Of a DNA stretch of 64,000 nt, positions 45,544 to 54,504 are shown piece after piece. Origin of the DNA: Flavobacterium sp. SH_e (lineage in GTDB: Bacteria > Bacteroidota > Bacteroidia > Flavobacteriales > Flavobacteriaceae); contig NZ_JAOVZN010000006.1 of assembly GCF_025717045.1 (NCBI RefSeq), positions 646,269 through 710,268 of the forward strand, in the 5' to 3' direction. Each line of letters starts with the position of its first letter. Within the stretch, counting starts at the first letter, position 1. Position numbers and translations under genes: made by a program. The notes beneath the pieces were generated by a model. That model was not told where the DNA came from. It saw nothing but the letters and a program-made list of their open reading frames with translations, and did no database searches.

Positions 45544-46857
45544 TTATTTTCTTAAATTTTCAATAAATTCTACTACAGCGCTGTGAGAAACGGCTGTTTT
45601 TTTGAAGTGCGCTTTAATTAAATGACGTTCTTCGTCAGTAGCTTCAAATTGATTGATGATATTATTAAGGTGCATTTTCATATGACCTTCCTGAATTCCT
45701 GTGGTCGTTAACGAACGTAATGCCGCAAAGTTTTGTGCTAAACCAGCCACAGCAACAATTTCCATTAATTCTGGAGCAGAAGGTTTTTCTAGAATATCTA
45801 AACATAATTTTACCAATGGATGTAAAGAGGTTAATCCTCCAACTGTACCCACTGCAAGCGGAATTTCAAGCCAAAAAGTAAAAATGCCATTTTCGATTTT
45901 AGCATGCGATAAACTTGCATATTGGCCATTTTTTGCGGCATAAGCATGAACTCCAGCTTCTACAGCTCTAAAATCATTTCCAGTTGCTAGAATTACAGCA
46001 TCCACACCATTCATGATTCCTTTATTATGTGTAACAGCTCTAAAAGGTTCAACTTCTGCAATTTGAACAGCTTGAACAAAACGTTCAGCAAATTCTTGAG
46101 GATTTGTAATGTGTTTTTCAGCCAATTCTTCAATAGGACAAGAAACTTCAGCTCTAACAAGACAATGCGGAACATAATTAGATAAAATACTCATAATTAC
46201 TTCTAGCTTTTCCCCATTTTCGCATAAGTCAGAATTTTGAGCCTCTTCTTTTAAGGTAGTTGCAAATTGCTCTAAACAAGAATTTATGAAATTCGCACCC
46301 ATGCTGTCTTTAGTTTCAAAAGTAGCATGAAGCTGATAATAATTTTCAAGTAAACTTCTTTTGTCTTTTAGTTTAATGTCTAAAATTCCTCCGCCACGCT
46401 GTTGCATATTTTTAGTAATGCTTTGGGTTTCTGAAAAGAATTTAGGTTTTATTTGGTCAAAAAACTGAGTAAGTTTTTCTGCGTCTCCACTGTAATTAAA
46501 ATGAACCTGACCAATTTTTTCGGTATTGATGATTGTAGCTTTAAAACCACCTCTTGTAGACCAATATTTTGCGGCTTTTGAAGCTGCGGCAACCACAGAA
46601 CTTTCTTCAATTGCCATCGGAATAGTTTTGTATTTTCCGTTGATTAAAAAGTTAGGAGCGACTCCAAGTGGGATATAAAGGTTTGTAATGGTGTTTTCGA
46701 TAAATTCGTCATGAAGCTGTTGAAGCTTTTCGTCTGAATTCCAGTAATTTCTTATAATATTTTGAGCCTCTTCAGGGTTCGAAAAATATTCATTTGCAAT
46801 CCAGTTGATTTTTTCTTTTTTGGATAATTTAGAAAATCCGGCAACAGCGTTGTTCAT
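45544..46857 (-). CDS. mvaA: Hydroxymethylglutaryl-CoA reductase, class II (degradative type)
   Basis: 437 residues. The conserved sites of class II enzymes are present: catalytic Glu in MAIEESSVVAAAS near 82, Lys in THNKGIMNG near 279, Asp in VILATGNDFRAVEAG near 292, and the late His in TAVSHSAVVEF near 425. The N-terminal FSKLSKKEKINWIAN is typical. Class II enzymes in mevalonate-using bacteria act in the synthetic direction. With the GHMP kinases and decarboxylase, it forms the start of isoprenoid synthesis. A TATATTTG element lies 29 bp upstream on the minus strand. ATG at 46855-46857. Confidence 0.92.
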   Translation of the reverse strand: MNNAVAGFSKLSKKEKINWIANEYFSNPEEAQNIIRNYWNSDEKLQQLHDEFIENTITNLYIPLGVAPNFLINGKYKTIPMAIEESSVVAAASKAAKYWSTRGGFKATIINTEKIGQVHFNYSGDAEKLTQFFDQIKPKFFSETQSITKNMQQRGGGILDIKLKDKRSLLENYYQLHATFETKDSMGANFINSCLEQFATTLKEEAQNSDLCENGEKLEVIMSILSNYVPHCLVRAEVSCPIEELAEKHITNPQEFAERFVQAVQIAEVEPFRAVTHNKGIMNGVDAVILATGNDFRAVEAGVHAYAAKNGQYASLSHAKIENGIFTFWLEIPLAVGTVGGLTSLHPLVKLCLDILEKPSAPELMEIVAVAGLAQNFAALRSLTTTGIQEGHMKMHLNNIINQFEATDEERHLIKAHFKKTAVSHSAVVEFIENLRK

Positions 46858-46886
46858 TCTCAGTATATTAAATAATAATGTTGCGG

Positions 46887-46894
46887 CAAATATA
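46887..46894 (-). promoter_or_regulatory. Probable -7 element of the HMG-CoA reductase gene
   Basis: On the minus strand this is TATATTTG, a full match to TAnnTTTG, 29 bp before the ATG. The -33 box is not clear. Confidence 0.45.
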
Positions 46895-47039
46895 CCATTT
46901 TAAGAGATTTGTTTAAAATCTATTTTAAAATACAGAACTCCGCAATCGTTATTTTTTTTAACATTTAACACTTAAAATGTGTATTATGTTTATTTTTTTT
47001 ACTAAAATTGGGCTCTTTTTTATATTTAAATTAATTGTA

Positions 47040-49211
47040 ATGAGTACAAGTAGAATTACTGTAATACTTTTATTTCTAGTCGCGACCGTTTTTGGTCAAC
47101 AAAAAATCACTATCGACAATATTTACGGCGGAACATTTCGAGCAAAAGGGATGGACCAGATGCAATCCTTAAAAAATACGAATCAATATACTGTTTTAAA
47201 TGTTGATCAGGCAAGCAGAAGTGTGCAGGTCGATTTGTATGATTTTGCAACTTTAAAGAAAGTTTCGAATTTAATTGATACAAAAAACTTTGCAGCACTT
47301 GCAAGCGGAATTGATGGTTATACTTTTGATGCTTCTGAAAAAAAGATGCTAATTGCTTGTAATTCAAATAAAATTTTCCGTCATTCTTTCACTGCTGATT
47401 ATTTTGTTTATGATATCGCAGGAAAAACTTTGACAAAATTGGTGGATTCTCAAATTCAAGAACCAACTTTTTCGCCTGACGGAACAAAAATAGCTTACGC
47501 AAAACAAAATAACCTATATGTTTACGATGTAGCTTCTAAAAAAGCTGTGGCAATTACAACAGATGGTAAAAAGAATGCTGTTATAAATGGTATTACGGAT
47601 TGGGTTTATGAAGAAGAATTTGCTTTTGTTCGTGCTTTTGACTGGAGCAAAGACAGTAAAAAAGTAGCTTATATTCGTTTTGACGAAAGTCAGGTTCCTG
47701 AGTTTTCAATGTCAATATTTCAGAAAGATTTGTATCCAACAATTGAAACTTTTAAATATCCTAAAGCAGGAGAGAAAAACTCTGAAGTTTCATTACATAT
47801 ATATGATGTTGCTGCTGGAGCAACAAAAAAAGTTGATTTAGGTAATTATAATGATTTCTACATTGCTCGTTTACAATGGACAAATGATGCGAATGTTCTT
47901 TCTGCTCAAGTTTTAAATCGCCATCAAGATAATTTAGATTTATTGTTTGTTGATGGAAATACTGCCGCTGCAAAAGTAGTTTTAAATGAAAAAGATAAAG
48001 CTTACGTTGATGTAACAGATAATTTAACTTTCTTAAAAGACAACAGTTTTATCTGGACAAGCGAAAAAGATGGTTTTAATCATATCTATTTATATGACAA
48101 AACAGGAAAACTTAAAAATCAAGTTACAAAAGGAAACTGGGAAGTAACCAATTACTACGGTTTCGACGAAAAAACAAAAACTATTTTCTTCCAATCTACA
48201 GAAAATGGTTCAATTAATAGAGATCTTTACAGAATTGGCTTAGACGGAAAAAACAAATTACGTTTATCTAAAAAAACAGGAACAAGTGCTGCAACTTTCA
48301 GCCCTAACTTCGAATATTTCATTACAACTTTCTCAAGTAATTTAGTGCCTACGACTTATACTTTAAATGAGTCAAAAACAGGAAAAGAAATTCAGGTTAT
48401 CGAAAACAATCAAGCTCTTGCTGATAAATTGAAAGATTATAACCTTCCTGCAAAAGAATTTTTTGTTTTAAAAACTGCAAAAGGAAACGAATTAAATGCA
48501 TGGATTTTAAAGCCAAAAGATTTTGATCCATCAAAAAAATATCCAGTTTTAATGTATCAATATTCTGGTCCAGGATCTCAGCAAGTAAATAACGATTGGA
48601 ACAATTCTGATGATTATTGGTTTGTATCTCTTACTCAGCAAGGTTATATCGTAGCTTGCGTTGACGGAAGAGGAACTGGTTTTAAAGGAGCAGATTTCAA
48701 AAAAGTAACTCAAAAAGAATTAGGAAAATATGAGGTAGAAGATCAAATCGATGCTGCTAAAGTAATTGGTTCTTATACTTATGTTGATCCTTCTAGAATT
48801 GGAATTTTCGGATGGAGCTTTGGAGGTTTTATGGCATCAAACTGTATTTTCCAAGGAAATGATGTTTTCAAAATGGCAATTGCGGTAGCTCCAGTAACAA
48901 ACTGGCGTTTTTATGATAGTGTTTACACAGAAAGATACATGCAGACTCCGCAAGAAAATGCTAGCGGATACGATCAAAACTCACCAATCAATCACGTTGA
49001 TAAACTGAAAGGTAAATTTTTATTGATTCATGGTTCTGCTGATGATAACGTTCACGTTCAGAATTCGATGCAAATGATGGAAGCTTTAATCCAGGCAAAT
49101 AAGCAATTTGATTCTCAAATTTATCCAGATAAAAATCATGGTATTTATGGCGGAAAAACTAGAGTTCAGCTATACAATAAAATGACTAATTTCATCAAAG
49201 AAAATCTATAA
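47040..49211 (+). CDS. Dipeptidyl peptidase IV-like S9 family peptidase
   Basis: 723 residues from the ATG at 47040, where the signal peptide starts (MSTSRITVILLFLVATVFGQ). An upstream ATG at 46977 would add 21 odd hydrophobic residues. An N-terminal beta-propeller (~40-480) includes DWVYEEEFAFVRAF near 190, the Glu pair that binds the substrate N-terminus in DPP IV. The C-terminal hydrolase has GIFGWSFGGFMASN (Ser near 592), IHGSADDNVHV (Asp near 666) and DKNHGIYGG (His near 699). It cuts X-Pro dipeptides from peptides in the periplasm. Two peptide transporters follow at 37 bp. Confidence 0.92.
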   Translation: MSTSRITVILLFLVATVFGQQKITIDNIYGGTFRAKGMDQMQSLKNTNQYTVLNVDQASRSVQVDLYDFATLKKVSNLIDTKNFAALASGIDGYTFDASEKKMLIACNSNKIFRHSFTADYFVYDIAGKTLTKLVDSQIQEPTFSPDGTKIAYAKQNNLYVYDVASKKAVAITTDGKKNAVINGITDWVYEEEFAFVRAFDWSKDSKKVAYIRFDESQVPEFSMSIFQKDLYPTIETFKYPKAGEKNSEVSLHIYDVAAGATKKVDLGNYNDFYIARLQWTNDANVLSAQVLNRHQDNLDLLFVDGNTAAAKVVLNEKDKAYVDVTDNLTFLKDNSFIWTSEKDGFNHIYLYDKTGKLKNQVTKGNWEVTNYYGFDEKTKTIFFQSTENGSINRDLYRIGLDGKNKLRLSKKTGTSAATFSPNFEYFITTFSSNLVPTTYTLNESKTGKEIQVIENNQALADKLKDYNLPAKEFFVLKTAKGNELNAWILKPKDFDPSKKYPVLMYQYSGPGSQQVNNDWNNSDDYWFVSLTQQGYIVACVDGRGTGFKGADFKKVTQKELGKYEVEDQIDAAKVIGSYTYVDPSRIGIFGWSFGGFMASNCIFQGNDVFKMAIAVAPVTNWRFYDSVYTERYMQTPQENASGYDQNSPINHVDKLKGKFLLIHGSADDNVHVQNSMQMMEALIQANKQFDSQIYPDKNHGIYGGKTRVQLYNKMTNFIKENL

Positions 49212-49248
49212 TCTAAATCTTTTATACTTAATTAAATAAGCGAATAAT

Positions 49249-51117
49249 ATGGGAGAAACTCAAGTAAAAACTGCACATCCAAAAGGGCTTTGGGTATTGT
49301 TTGGAACGGAGATGTGGGAGCGGTTCAATTTTTATGGAATGCGGGCTTTATTGACTTTATTTCTTGTGAATTCATTATTAATGAAAGAAGAAGAAGCTTC
49401 TCTAATTTATGGAGGTTTCCTTGGACTTTGTTATTTAACGCCAATGTTAGGTGGTTTTATTGCTGACAGGTATTTTGGAAATAGAAATTGTATCTTGTTA
49501 GGAGGATTGCTAATGGCAATTGGTCAGTTGCTTTTGTTTACAAGCGGAAGTATTTTTGAAGGTAATGTTCCTTTTGCCAAAACAGTTATGTATTGTGGTT
49601 TAGGTTCTATTGTTTTTGGTAATGGATTTTTCAAACCAAACATTTCAAGTATGGTTGGAAGTTTGTATCCTAAACAAGAAAAAACAAAATTAGATACTGC
49701 TTTTACTATTTTTTACATGGGTATCAATATTGGTGCTTTCTTAGGTCAGTCAATTTGTCCTCTGTTAGGAGATGTAAAAGATGCTGGTGGTATTAGGGAT
49801 GTACACGCTTTCAAATGGGGATTCTTGGCTGCGGCTATTGCGATGCTTTTAGGAACAATTTTATTTTATTTCTTAAAAAATAAATATGTAGTTTCTCCAG
49901 AAGGAAGACCATTAGGGGGGTTGCCTTCTAAAAATGTAGCTGAAGATTTTGAAGAAGGTGAGGCGCAAAAAGCTAATTTTTCTACTAAAGCTTTAGTGAT
50001 TGCTGGTCTTGCATTTATCGCTTTAGGATTCTTTTTTCATTATGTAGTAGGGCAGAATTTAATTTACACTTTAATTTATTCAAGTGGCTTAGCTTTAGCA
50101 GGATTGATTATTTCTGATAAATCTTTGACAAAAGTAGAACGTGATAGAATCTTTGTGATTTACATTGTTTCATTCTTTATTATTTTCTTCTGGGCTGCAT
50201 TTGAGCAGGCAGGTTCTTCGTTGACTTTTATTGCAGATAACCAAACGGATAGGAATTTCTTTGGTTGGCAAATGCCGCCTTCAATGGTTCAAATTTTTAA
50301 TGGTTTATTTGTTGTAGCACTTGCAGTTCCTTTCAGTATGTTATGGGATTACTTAAGAGCTAGAGATAAAGAACCTATTTCTCCTGTGAAATTAGCTGTT
50401 GGGCTTGTTGTTATTACAGTAAGTTTTTTCATGATTGCAAATCAAGTTGCTGGTTTAGGGACATCTGGATTATTATTGGTAAAATGGCTTATTTTATTAT
50501 ATTTCTTAAATACATGTGCTGAATTGTGTTTATCTCCAATTGGATTGTCTTTAGTTGGAAAACTATCTCCAAAACGTTTTGCTTCATTACTGTTTGGTGT
50601 TTTCTTCTTATCAAATGCATCTGGTTACGCATTAGGAGGAACATTAGGATCGATTTTGCCTCCAACTGGTGATAAGTATATCGCTGCAGAAAAAGCAAAT
50701 ATTGACTTACAGTCTTTGTTAGATAATAAAACTGTTGCAAATGGAGCTGAGTTATTTACATTAGCAAAACTTCAAATTGCAAAAATAGACAAAGAAAAAG
50801 CAAAAGAATTTAATTTAGATATTGAAAAGAAAATTGAAAATATTGCTGAATTAAAAAATCAAAAAGATTTTGCTAAAAGAAATAACACAGAGTTTGTGAA
50901 TAAATTCGTGGCAAAGGATACGACTTTTACTGTACAAGAATTAGATCTTATTAAAGACAAACAAGTTATTACTGTATCATATCCAAATTTTGCAGGATTT
51001 GTTATTCACAATCTTTACGAATTCTTTATGGTGTTTGTTGTACTTACAGGTATTGCGGCAATTGTATTGTTTGCATTAACTCCATTGTTGAAGAGAATGA
51101 TGCACGGTGTTAGATAA
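49249..51117 (+). CDS. POT/PTR family di/tripeptide:H+ symporter with long insert
   Basis: 622 residues. EMWERFNFYGMRALLTLF near residue 21-38 is the ExxERFxYYG proton-coupling motif of POT carriers, and GFFKPNISSMVGSLY near 125 is a second signature. About twelve to fourteen helices. A soluble, Lys/Glu/Asn-rich stretch of ~100 residues (about 475-580) is inserted before the last helix, which the next POT gene lacks. It imports short peptides and probably takes up DPP IV products. It is 37 bp after the peptidase gene and overlaps nothing. ATG at 49249. Confidence 0.9.
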   Translation: MGETQVKTAHPKGLWVLFGTEMWERFNFYGMRALLTLFLVNSLLMKEEEASLIYGGFLGLCYLTPMLGGFIADRYFGNRNCILLGGLLMAIGQLLLFTSGSIFEGNVPFAKTVMYCGLGSIVFGNGFFKPNISSMVGSLYPKQEKTKLDTAFTIFYMGINIGAFLGQSICPLLGDVKDAGGIRDVHAFKWGFLAAAIAMLLGTILFYFLKNKYVVSPEGRPLGGLPSKNVAEDFEEGEAQKANFSTKALVIAGLAFIALGFFFHYVVGQNLIYTLIYSSGLALAGLIISDKSLTKVERDRIFVIYIVSFFIIFFWAAFEQAGSSLTFIADNQTDRNFFGWQMPPSMVQIFNGLFVVALAVPFSMLWDYLRARDKEPISPVKLAVGLVVITVSFFMIANQVAGLGTSGLLLVKWLILLYFLNTCAELCLSPIGLSLVGKLSPKRFASLLFGVFFLSNASGYALGGTLGSILPPTGDKYIAAEKANIDLQSLLDNKTVANGAELFTLAKLQIAKIDKEKAKEFNLDIEKKIENIAELKNQKDFAKRNNTEFVNKFVAKDTTFTVQELDLIKDKQVITVSYPNFAGFVIHNLYEFFMVFVVLTGIAAIVLFALTPLLKRMMHGVR

Positions 51118-51118
51118 T

Positions 51119-52603
51119 ATGGAAAACAAAATTACTCTAGAGGAAATTCAAAATTTCGAAGGCAAGTACCCAAAACAATTGTGGTACTTGTTTTTTGTTG
51201 AAATGTGGGAGCGTTTCTGTTTCTACGGAATGCGTGGTGTTCTTACAATTTTCATGGTAGATCAGCTTTTCTTAAAAGACGAACATGCCAATTTGCAATA
51301 CGGAGCTATTCAGGCTTTTGTATATGCTTTTACTTTTGTCGGAGGTATTTTTGCTGATAAAGTTTTAGGATTTAAAAAATCATTATTTTTCGGAGCAATC
51401 GTCATGATTCTTGGAAATCTTTTGATTGCTTTTTCTCCACAGGAAATGTTTTACTACGGAATTGCTTTCTCTATTATTGGAACAGGTTTTTTTAAGCCAA
51501 ACGTTTCATCAATGGTTGGAGAGTTGTACAAGGAAGATGATGGAAGAAGAGATGCGGGTTACGGAATGTTTTACGCGGGAATCAATGTTGGAGGTCTTTT
51601 TGGAGGCGCTTTATGTGTTTATTTAGGAAAATATTATTCATGGCAATTGTGCTTTTTATCGGCAGCTTTGGTAATGCTTTTGGGATTGATCACATTCTTG
51701 TTTACTAAAAAATATTTGGGTCCAATTGGAGATTCTCCATTATTAGATTTAAAACCATCTACAAGAAAAATCCGTGAAATTGCGGTATATGTCCTTTCAC
51801 TTTTAAGTATTCCGTTTATCTTCATAATGGTTAAAAATACTGACTATACAGATTACTTCATGTATACGATTGGTATAATTGCAGTTACGTATTTTTCGTA
51901 TGAATTAATAAAATTAGGAGACATTAAGCTTCAGAAGAAACTTTTTGCAGCTTTCTTATTTGTCTTTTTCTATTTATTGTTTAACGCAATTTACGAGCAG
52001 AGTGGAGGATCTTTATCTCTTTTTGCTAAAGATAATTTAGATAGCAAATTACTGTTTTTTACAATCGATCCAAATATAATTAACAACAGTTCTAATACTT
52101 TCTTTGTTGTTGTATTAAGTCCACTGATTGGTTTATTATGGATTTGGATGGGAAAAAGAAAAATTGAGCCAAATACATTGATCAAATTCGGAATTGGATT
52201 TTTGTTTTTAGCAGCTTCATTTTACATTTTCTATTTGACTAGATTTTTTGCTAATGCCAAAGGAATTGCTTCTCTAAATGTGTTTACATTTGCATATCTA
52301 GTAACAACAATTGGTGAGCTTTGTTTAGGACCAATCGGGATGTCTATTATTACAAAATTATCTCCAAAAAGATTATTTGGAATGATGATGGGATTGTGGT
52401 TCTTAGCTGCAGCATTCGGGCAATTGTTTGCTGGAAAGCTAGGAGCTGAAATTTCAAGATCAAATACTGGGGTTACTTTATTGTCTAAATTACAATCTTA
52501 TACAGAAGGTTACTACCAACTTGCTATTTATTCTCTTGTAGCAGGAGTTATTTTAATTACGCTTTCGCCTGTAATTAAAAAATTAATGCAAGAAGTTAAA
52601 TAA
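51119..52603 (+). CDS. POT/PTR family di/tripeptide:H+ symporter
   Basis: 494 residues from the ATG at 51119, which begins 1 bp after the previous stop; the in-frame GTG at 51107 is inside the previous gene. EMWERFCFYGMRGVLTIFMV near 28-47 and GTGFFKPNVSSMVGELY near 120 are the POT motifs. Size and helix count are typical, without the insert of its neighbour. Close spacing points to translational coupling with the first transporter. Substrate difference between the two is unknown. Confidence 0.9.
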   Translation: MENKITLEEIQNFEGKYPKQLWYLFFVEMWERFCFYGMRGVLTIFMVDQLFLKDEHANLQYGAIQAFVYAFTFVGGIFADKVLGFKKSLFFGAIVMILGNLLIAFSPQEMFYYGIAFSIIGTGFFKPNVSSMVGELYKEDDGRRDAGYGMFYAGINVGGLFGGALCVYLGKYYSWQLCFLSAALVMLLGLITFLFTKKYLGPIGDSPLLDLKPSTRKIREIAVYVLSLLSIPFIFIMVKNTDYTDYFMYTIGIIAVTYFSYELIKLGDIKLQKKLFAAFLFVFFYLLFNAIYEQSGGSLSLFAKDNLDSKLLFFTIDPNIINNSSNTFFVVVLSPLIGLLWIWMGKRKIEPNTLIKFGIGFLFLAASFYIFYLTRFFANAKGIASLNVFTFAYLVTTIGELCLGPIGMSIITKLSPKRLFGMMMGLWFLAAAFGQLFAGKLGAEISRSNTGVTLLSKLQSYTEGYYQLAIYSLVAGVILITLSPVIKKLMQEVK

Positions 52604-52626
52604 TTAGATTGTAATCAGTTTTTGCA

Positions 52627-52634
52627 TAAATTTG
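52627..52634 (+). promoter_or_regulatory. Probable -7 element of the thioredoxin-fold gene
   Basis: TAAATTTG matches TAnnTTTG and lies 16 bp before the ATG at 52651. The nearest TTG (52609-52611) is 15 bases away, short of the usual 17-23. Confidence 0.35.
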
Positions 52635-52650
52635 TGGAAAATTTCTCATT

Positions 52651-53118
52651 ATGAAAAAAATAGTACTTATTACTTTATTTTTAATTGGCGCAGCTAATCT
52701 TCAAGCGCAAGAATTAAAATGGTACACAGATGTAAGAGAAGCGATTGCTGTAAGTAATAAAGAACAAAAACCGATGTTAATGTTCTTTACAGGAAGCGAT
52801 TGGTGTGGTTGGTGTATTCGTTTGCAAAATGAAGTTTTAAAAACTGCTGAGTTTAAAAAATGGGCAACAGATAATGTAGTTTTAGTAGAATTAGATTATC
52901 CAAGATCTGTTCCTCAAACTCCAGAACTTAAAAGTCAGAATAACGAATTGCAGCAAGCTTTTGCAATTCAAGGATTTCCAACTATTTTCTTCACAAGTGC
53001 AGAAACTAAAGATGGAAGAGTTAATTTTAAAGGTCTAGGTAAAACAGGATATGTTGCAGGCGGACCATCTGCTTGGTTGACTGTTGCAGAAGGAATAGTT
53101 CATCCGAAGAAATCATAA
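52651..53118 (+). CDS. Periplasmic thioredoxin-fold protein with CGWC
   Basis: 155 residues with a signal peptide (about 1-20, ending NLQAQ). The mature part has the thioredoxin fold: MLMFFTGSDWCGWCIRLQNE with the redox pair Cys52/Cys55, VVLVELDYPR, and the cis-Pro loop in IQGFPTIFFTS. It is a DUF255/thioredoxin_7-like secreted form, probably a disulfide reductase in the periplasm. A strong terminator follows. Two shorter paralogues without the CxxC motif follow at 53346 and 54053. Confidence 0.88.
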   Translation: MKKIVLITLFLIGAANLQAQELKWYTDVREAIAVSNKEQKPMLMFFTGSDWCGWCIRLQNEVLKTAEFKKWATDNVVLVELDYPRSVPQTPELKSQNNELQQAFAIQGFPTIFFTSAETKDGRVNFKGLGKTGYVAGGPSAWLTVAEGIVHPKKS

Positions 53119-53146
53119 GTTTAGAATTTAAATAAAAATAAAAATA

Positions 53147-53181
53147 AAAAAAGCCTCTTACAATTCGTAAGAGGCTTTTTT
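53147..53181 (+). terminator. Terminator of the CGWC thioredoxin gene
   Basis: A perfect 15-bp stem (53147-53161 with 53167-53181), AAAAAAGCCTCTTAC/GTAAGAGGCTTTTTT around AATTC. It separates the first thioredoxin gene from its paralogues. Confidence 0.9.
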
Positions 53182-53285
53182 GTTGTTTAGTAAGAAAATT
53201 TCTTTGGTTTTACTGGGCTGTTTGCGTATTTTGTATTTTATTATAGATAAAAAAACACATAATGTATTTTTTGTGTCAATAAAAA

Positions 53286-53315
53286 TTGGATAATTAAAAT
53301 ATAATGTTAATTTCG
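53286..53315 (+). promoter_or_regulatory. Candidate promoter of the first CxxC-less paralogue
   Basis: TTG (53286-53288), 19 bases, TAATTTCG (53308-53315) resembles TTG-N19-TAnnTTTG with one change. Transcription would begin near 53321, and the leader contains CTAACCAAAACCAAA just before the ATG. Confidence 0.5.
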
Positions 53316-53345
53316 TCTTGCTAATCTAACCAAAACCAAATTTAT

Positions 53346-53798
53346 ATGTCTAAAAAATTACTTATCCTACTGTTTTTTTTAGGTTCATTTATGATGCAAG
53401 CACAAAATTTAGCATGGAGAACAAACATGACAGATGCTATTGCTATAAGTAATGAACAGAAAAAGCCAATGTTGATTTTATTCACTGCCTCAGGTGTACC
53501 AGAAAATCTCCAAAACGAAATCTTTAAAACGCCTGATTTTGCTGTTTGGTCGCGTGATAACGTGGTCTTAGTAAAATTAGATTTATCTGACATGAATGCT
53601 TCAGATAGTGACCGTGAACAAAATGCAAAATTGAAAAATGCATTTGGAGTTCAAGATCTTCCAGAAGTTTGCTACGCAATGGCTTCTATCAGAAAAAATA
53701 AAACAACGTTCAGTGCTTTAGGGAAAATTGCCTATAAACCTGGCGGAGCAAAAGCTTGGATAGCAGAATCGAACGCGATTTTGCATCCAGCAGAATAG
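53346..53798 (+). CDS. Thioredoxin-fold paralogue lacking the CxxC motif (copy 1)
   Basis: 150 residues. The signal peptide (1-20, MMQAQ), Trp24 and the whole layout align with the CGWC protein upstream, but FFTGSDWCGWCIRLQNE is replaced by LFTASGVPENLQNE: three residues are missing and both Cys are lost. The cis-Pro loop is kept (VQDLPEVCYAM). It therefore cannot be a disulfide reductase; a binding or scaffold role is possible. Pair with the gene at 54053, which shows the same change. Own promoter and terminator. Start ATG at 53346. Confidence 0.75.
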   Translation: MSKKLLILLFFLGSFMMQAQNLAWRTNMTDAIAISNEQKKPMLILFTASGVPENLQNEIFKTPDFAVWSRDNVVLVKLDLSDMNASDSDREQNAKLKNAFGVQDLPEVCYAMASIRKNKTTFSALGKIAYKPGGAKAWIAESNAILHPAE

Positions 53799-53834
53799 TT
53801 AAGGATTTCATTTGACTTTTATTTTAATTTTTTT

Positions 53835-53870
53835 AATCCCTTTCTGTTTTAATAGAAAGGGATTTTTTTT
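53835..53870 (+). terminator. Terminator of the first CxxC-less gene
   Basis: AATCCCTTTCT (53835-53845) pairs with 53854-53864 around an 8-base loop and is followed by a T-tract to 53870. Confidence 0.85.
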
Positions 53871-54052
53871 AAACACTATCGAAAATTTGATTATTTTAAT
53901 TAGTGTTTATTTCACATTTATTAAAAAAACGTCAATTTATTGTCAATTTAATTTTAATGCTTAAATATTGGTTTTTAATTGATTAAAAAGTTCATCGGAT
54001 GCTGTTTTTGTATTATTTTAGACTTTATTAACATAACCAAAACCAAAATTAT

Positions 54053-54502
54053 ATGCCTAAAAATCTACTTATCCTACTACTATTTTTAAGTCCTTTTTTT
54101 ATCAATGCGCAAACTGTAACTTGGAGAACAGATATTAATGATGCTGTTGCTGTAAGTGCAGAAAAAAGAATGCCCTTATTGATCTTTTTCACTGGTCAAG
54201 GCGTTAGTCCACAACTCCAAAATGAGATTTTTTCTACTCGTGATTTTGAAGAGTGGTCCCGTAAAAATGTTATTTTAGTAAAATTGGACTTATCCGATCC
54301 TTCAATTCCGGATGCAACAAAGGAACAAAACTTAATGTTAAAGAATGCTTTAGGCATTGAAGAAATTCCGCAAGTGTGTTTTTCCGAAGTTACAGTTAGA
54401 AAAGGGAAAACTAATTTTAATAAATTAGGACTCATTGCTTATGTATCTTCAGGGGTCAAAGCCTGGATCTCCGAATCAAATTCGATTTTAAATCCAGAAT
54501 AA
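54053..54502 (+). CDS. Thioredoxin-fold paralogue lacking the CxxC motif (copy 2)
   Basis: 149 residues, about half identical to copy 1. The signal peptide (1-20, FINAQ) and Trp24 are kept. The redox segment is FFTGQGVSPQLQNE, with the same three-residue loss and no Cys pair. The cis-Pro loop reads IEEIPQVCFSE. A single Cys is conserved after the cis-Pro in both copies (VCY/VCF), which is unusual. It is separated from copy 1 by 254 bp with a terminator. The 3' end meets the comEC gene with only 2 bp between stops. Confidence 0.75.
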   Translation: MPKNLLILLLFLSPFFINAQTVTWRTDINDAVAVSAEKRMPLLIFFTGQGVSPQLQNEIFSTRDFEEWSRKNVILVKLDLSDPSIPDATKEQNLMLKNALGIEEIPQVCFSEVTVRKGKTNFNKLGLIAYVSSGVKAWISESNSILNPE

Positions 54503-54504
54503 AA

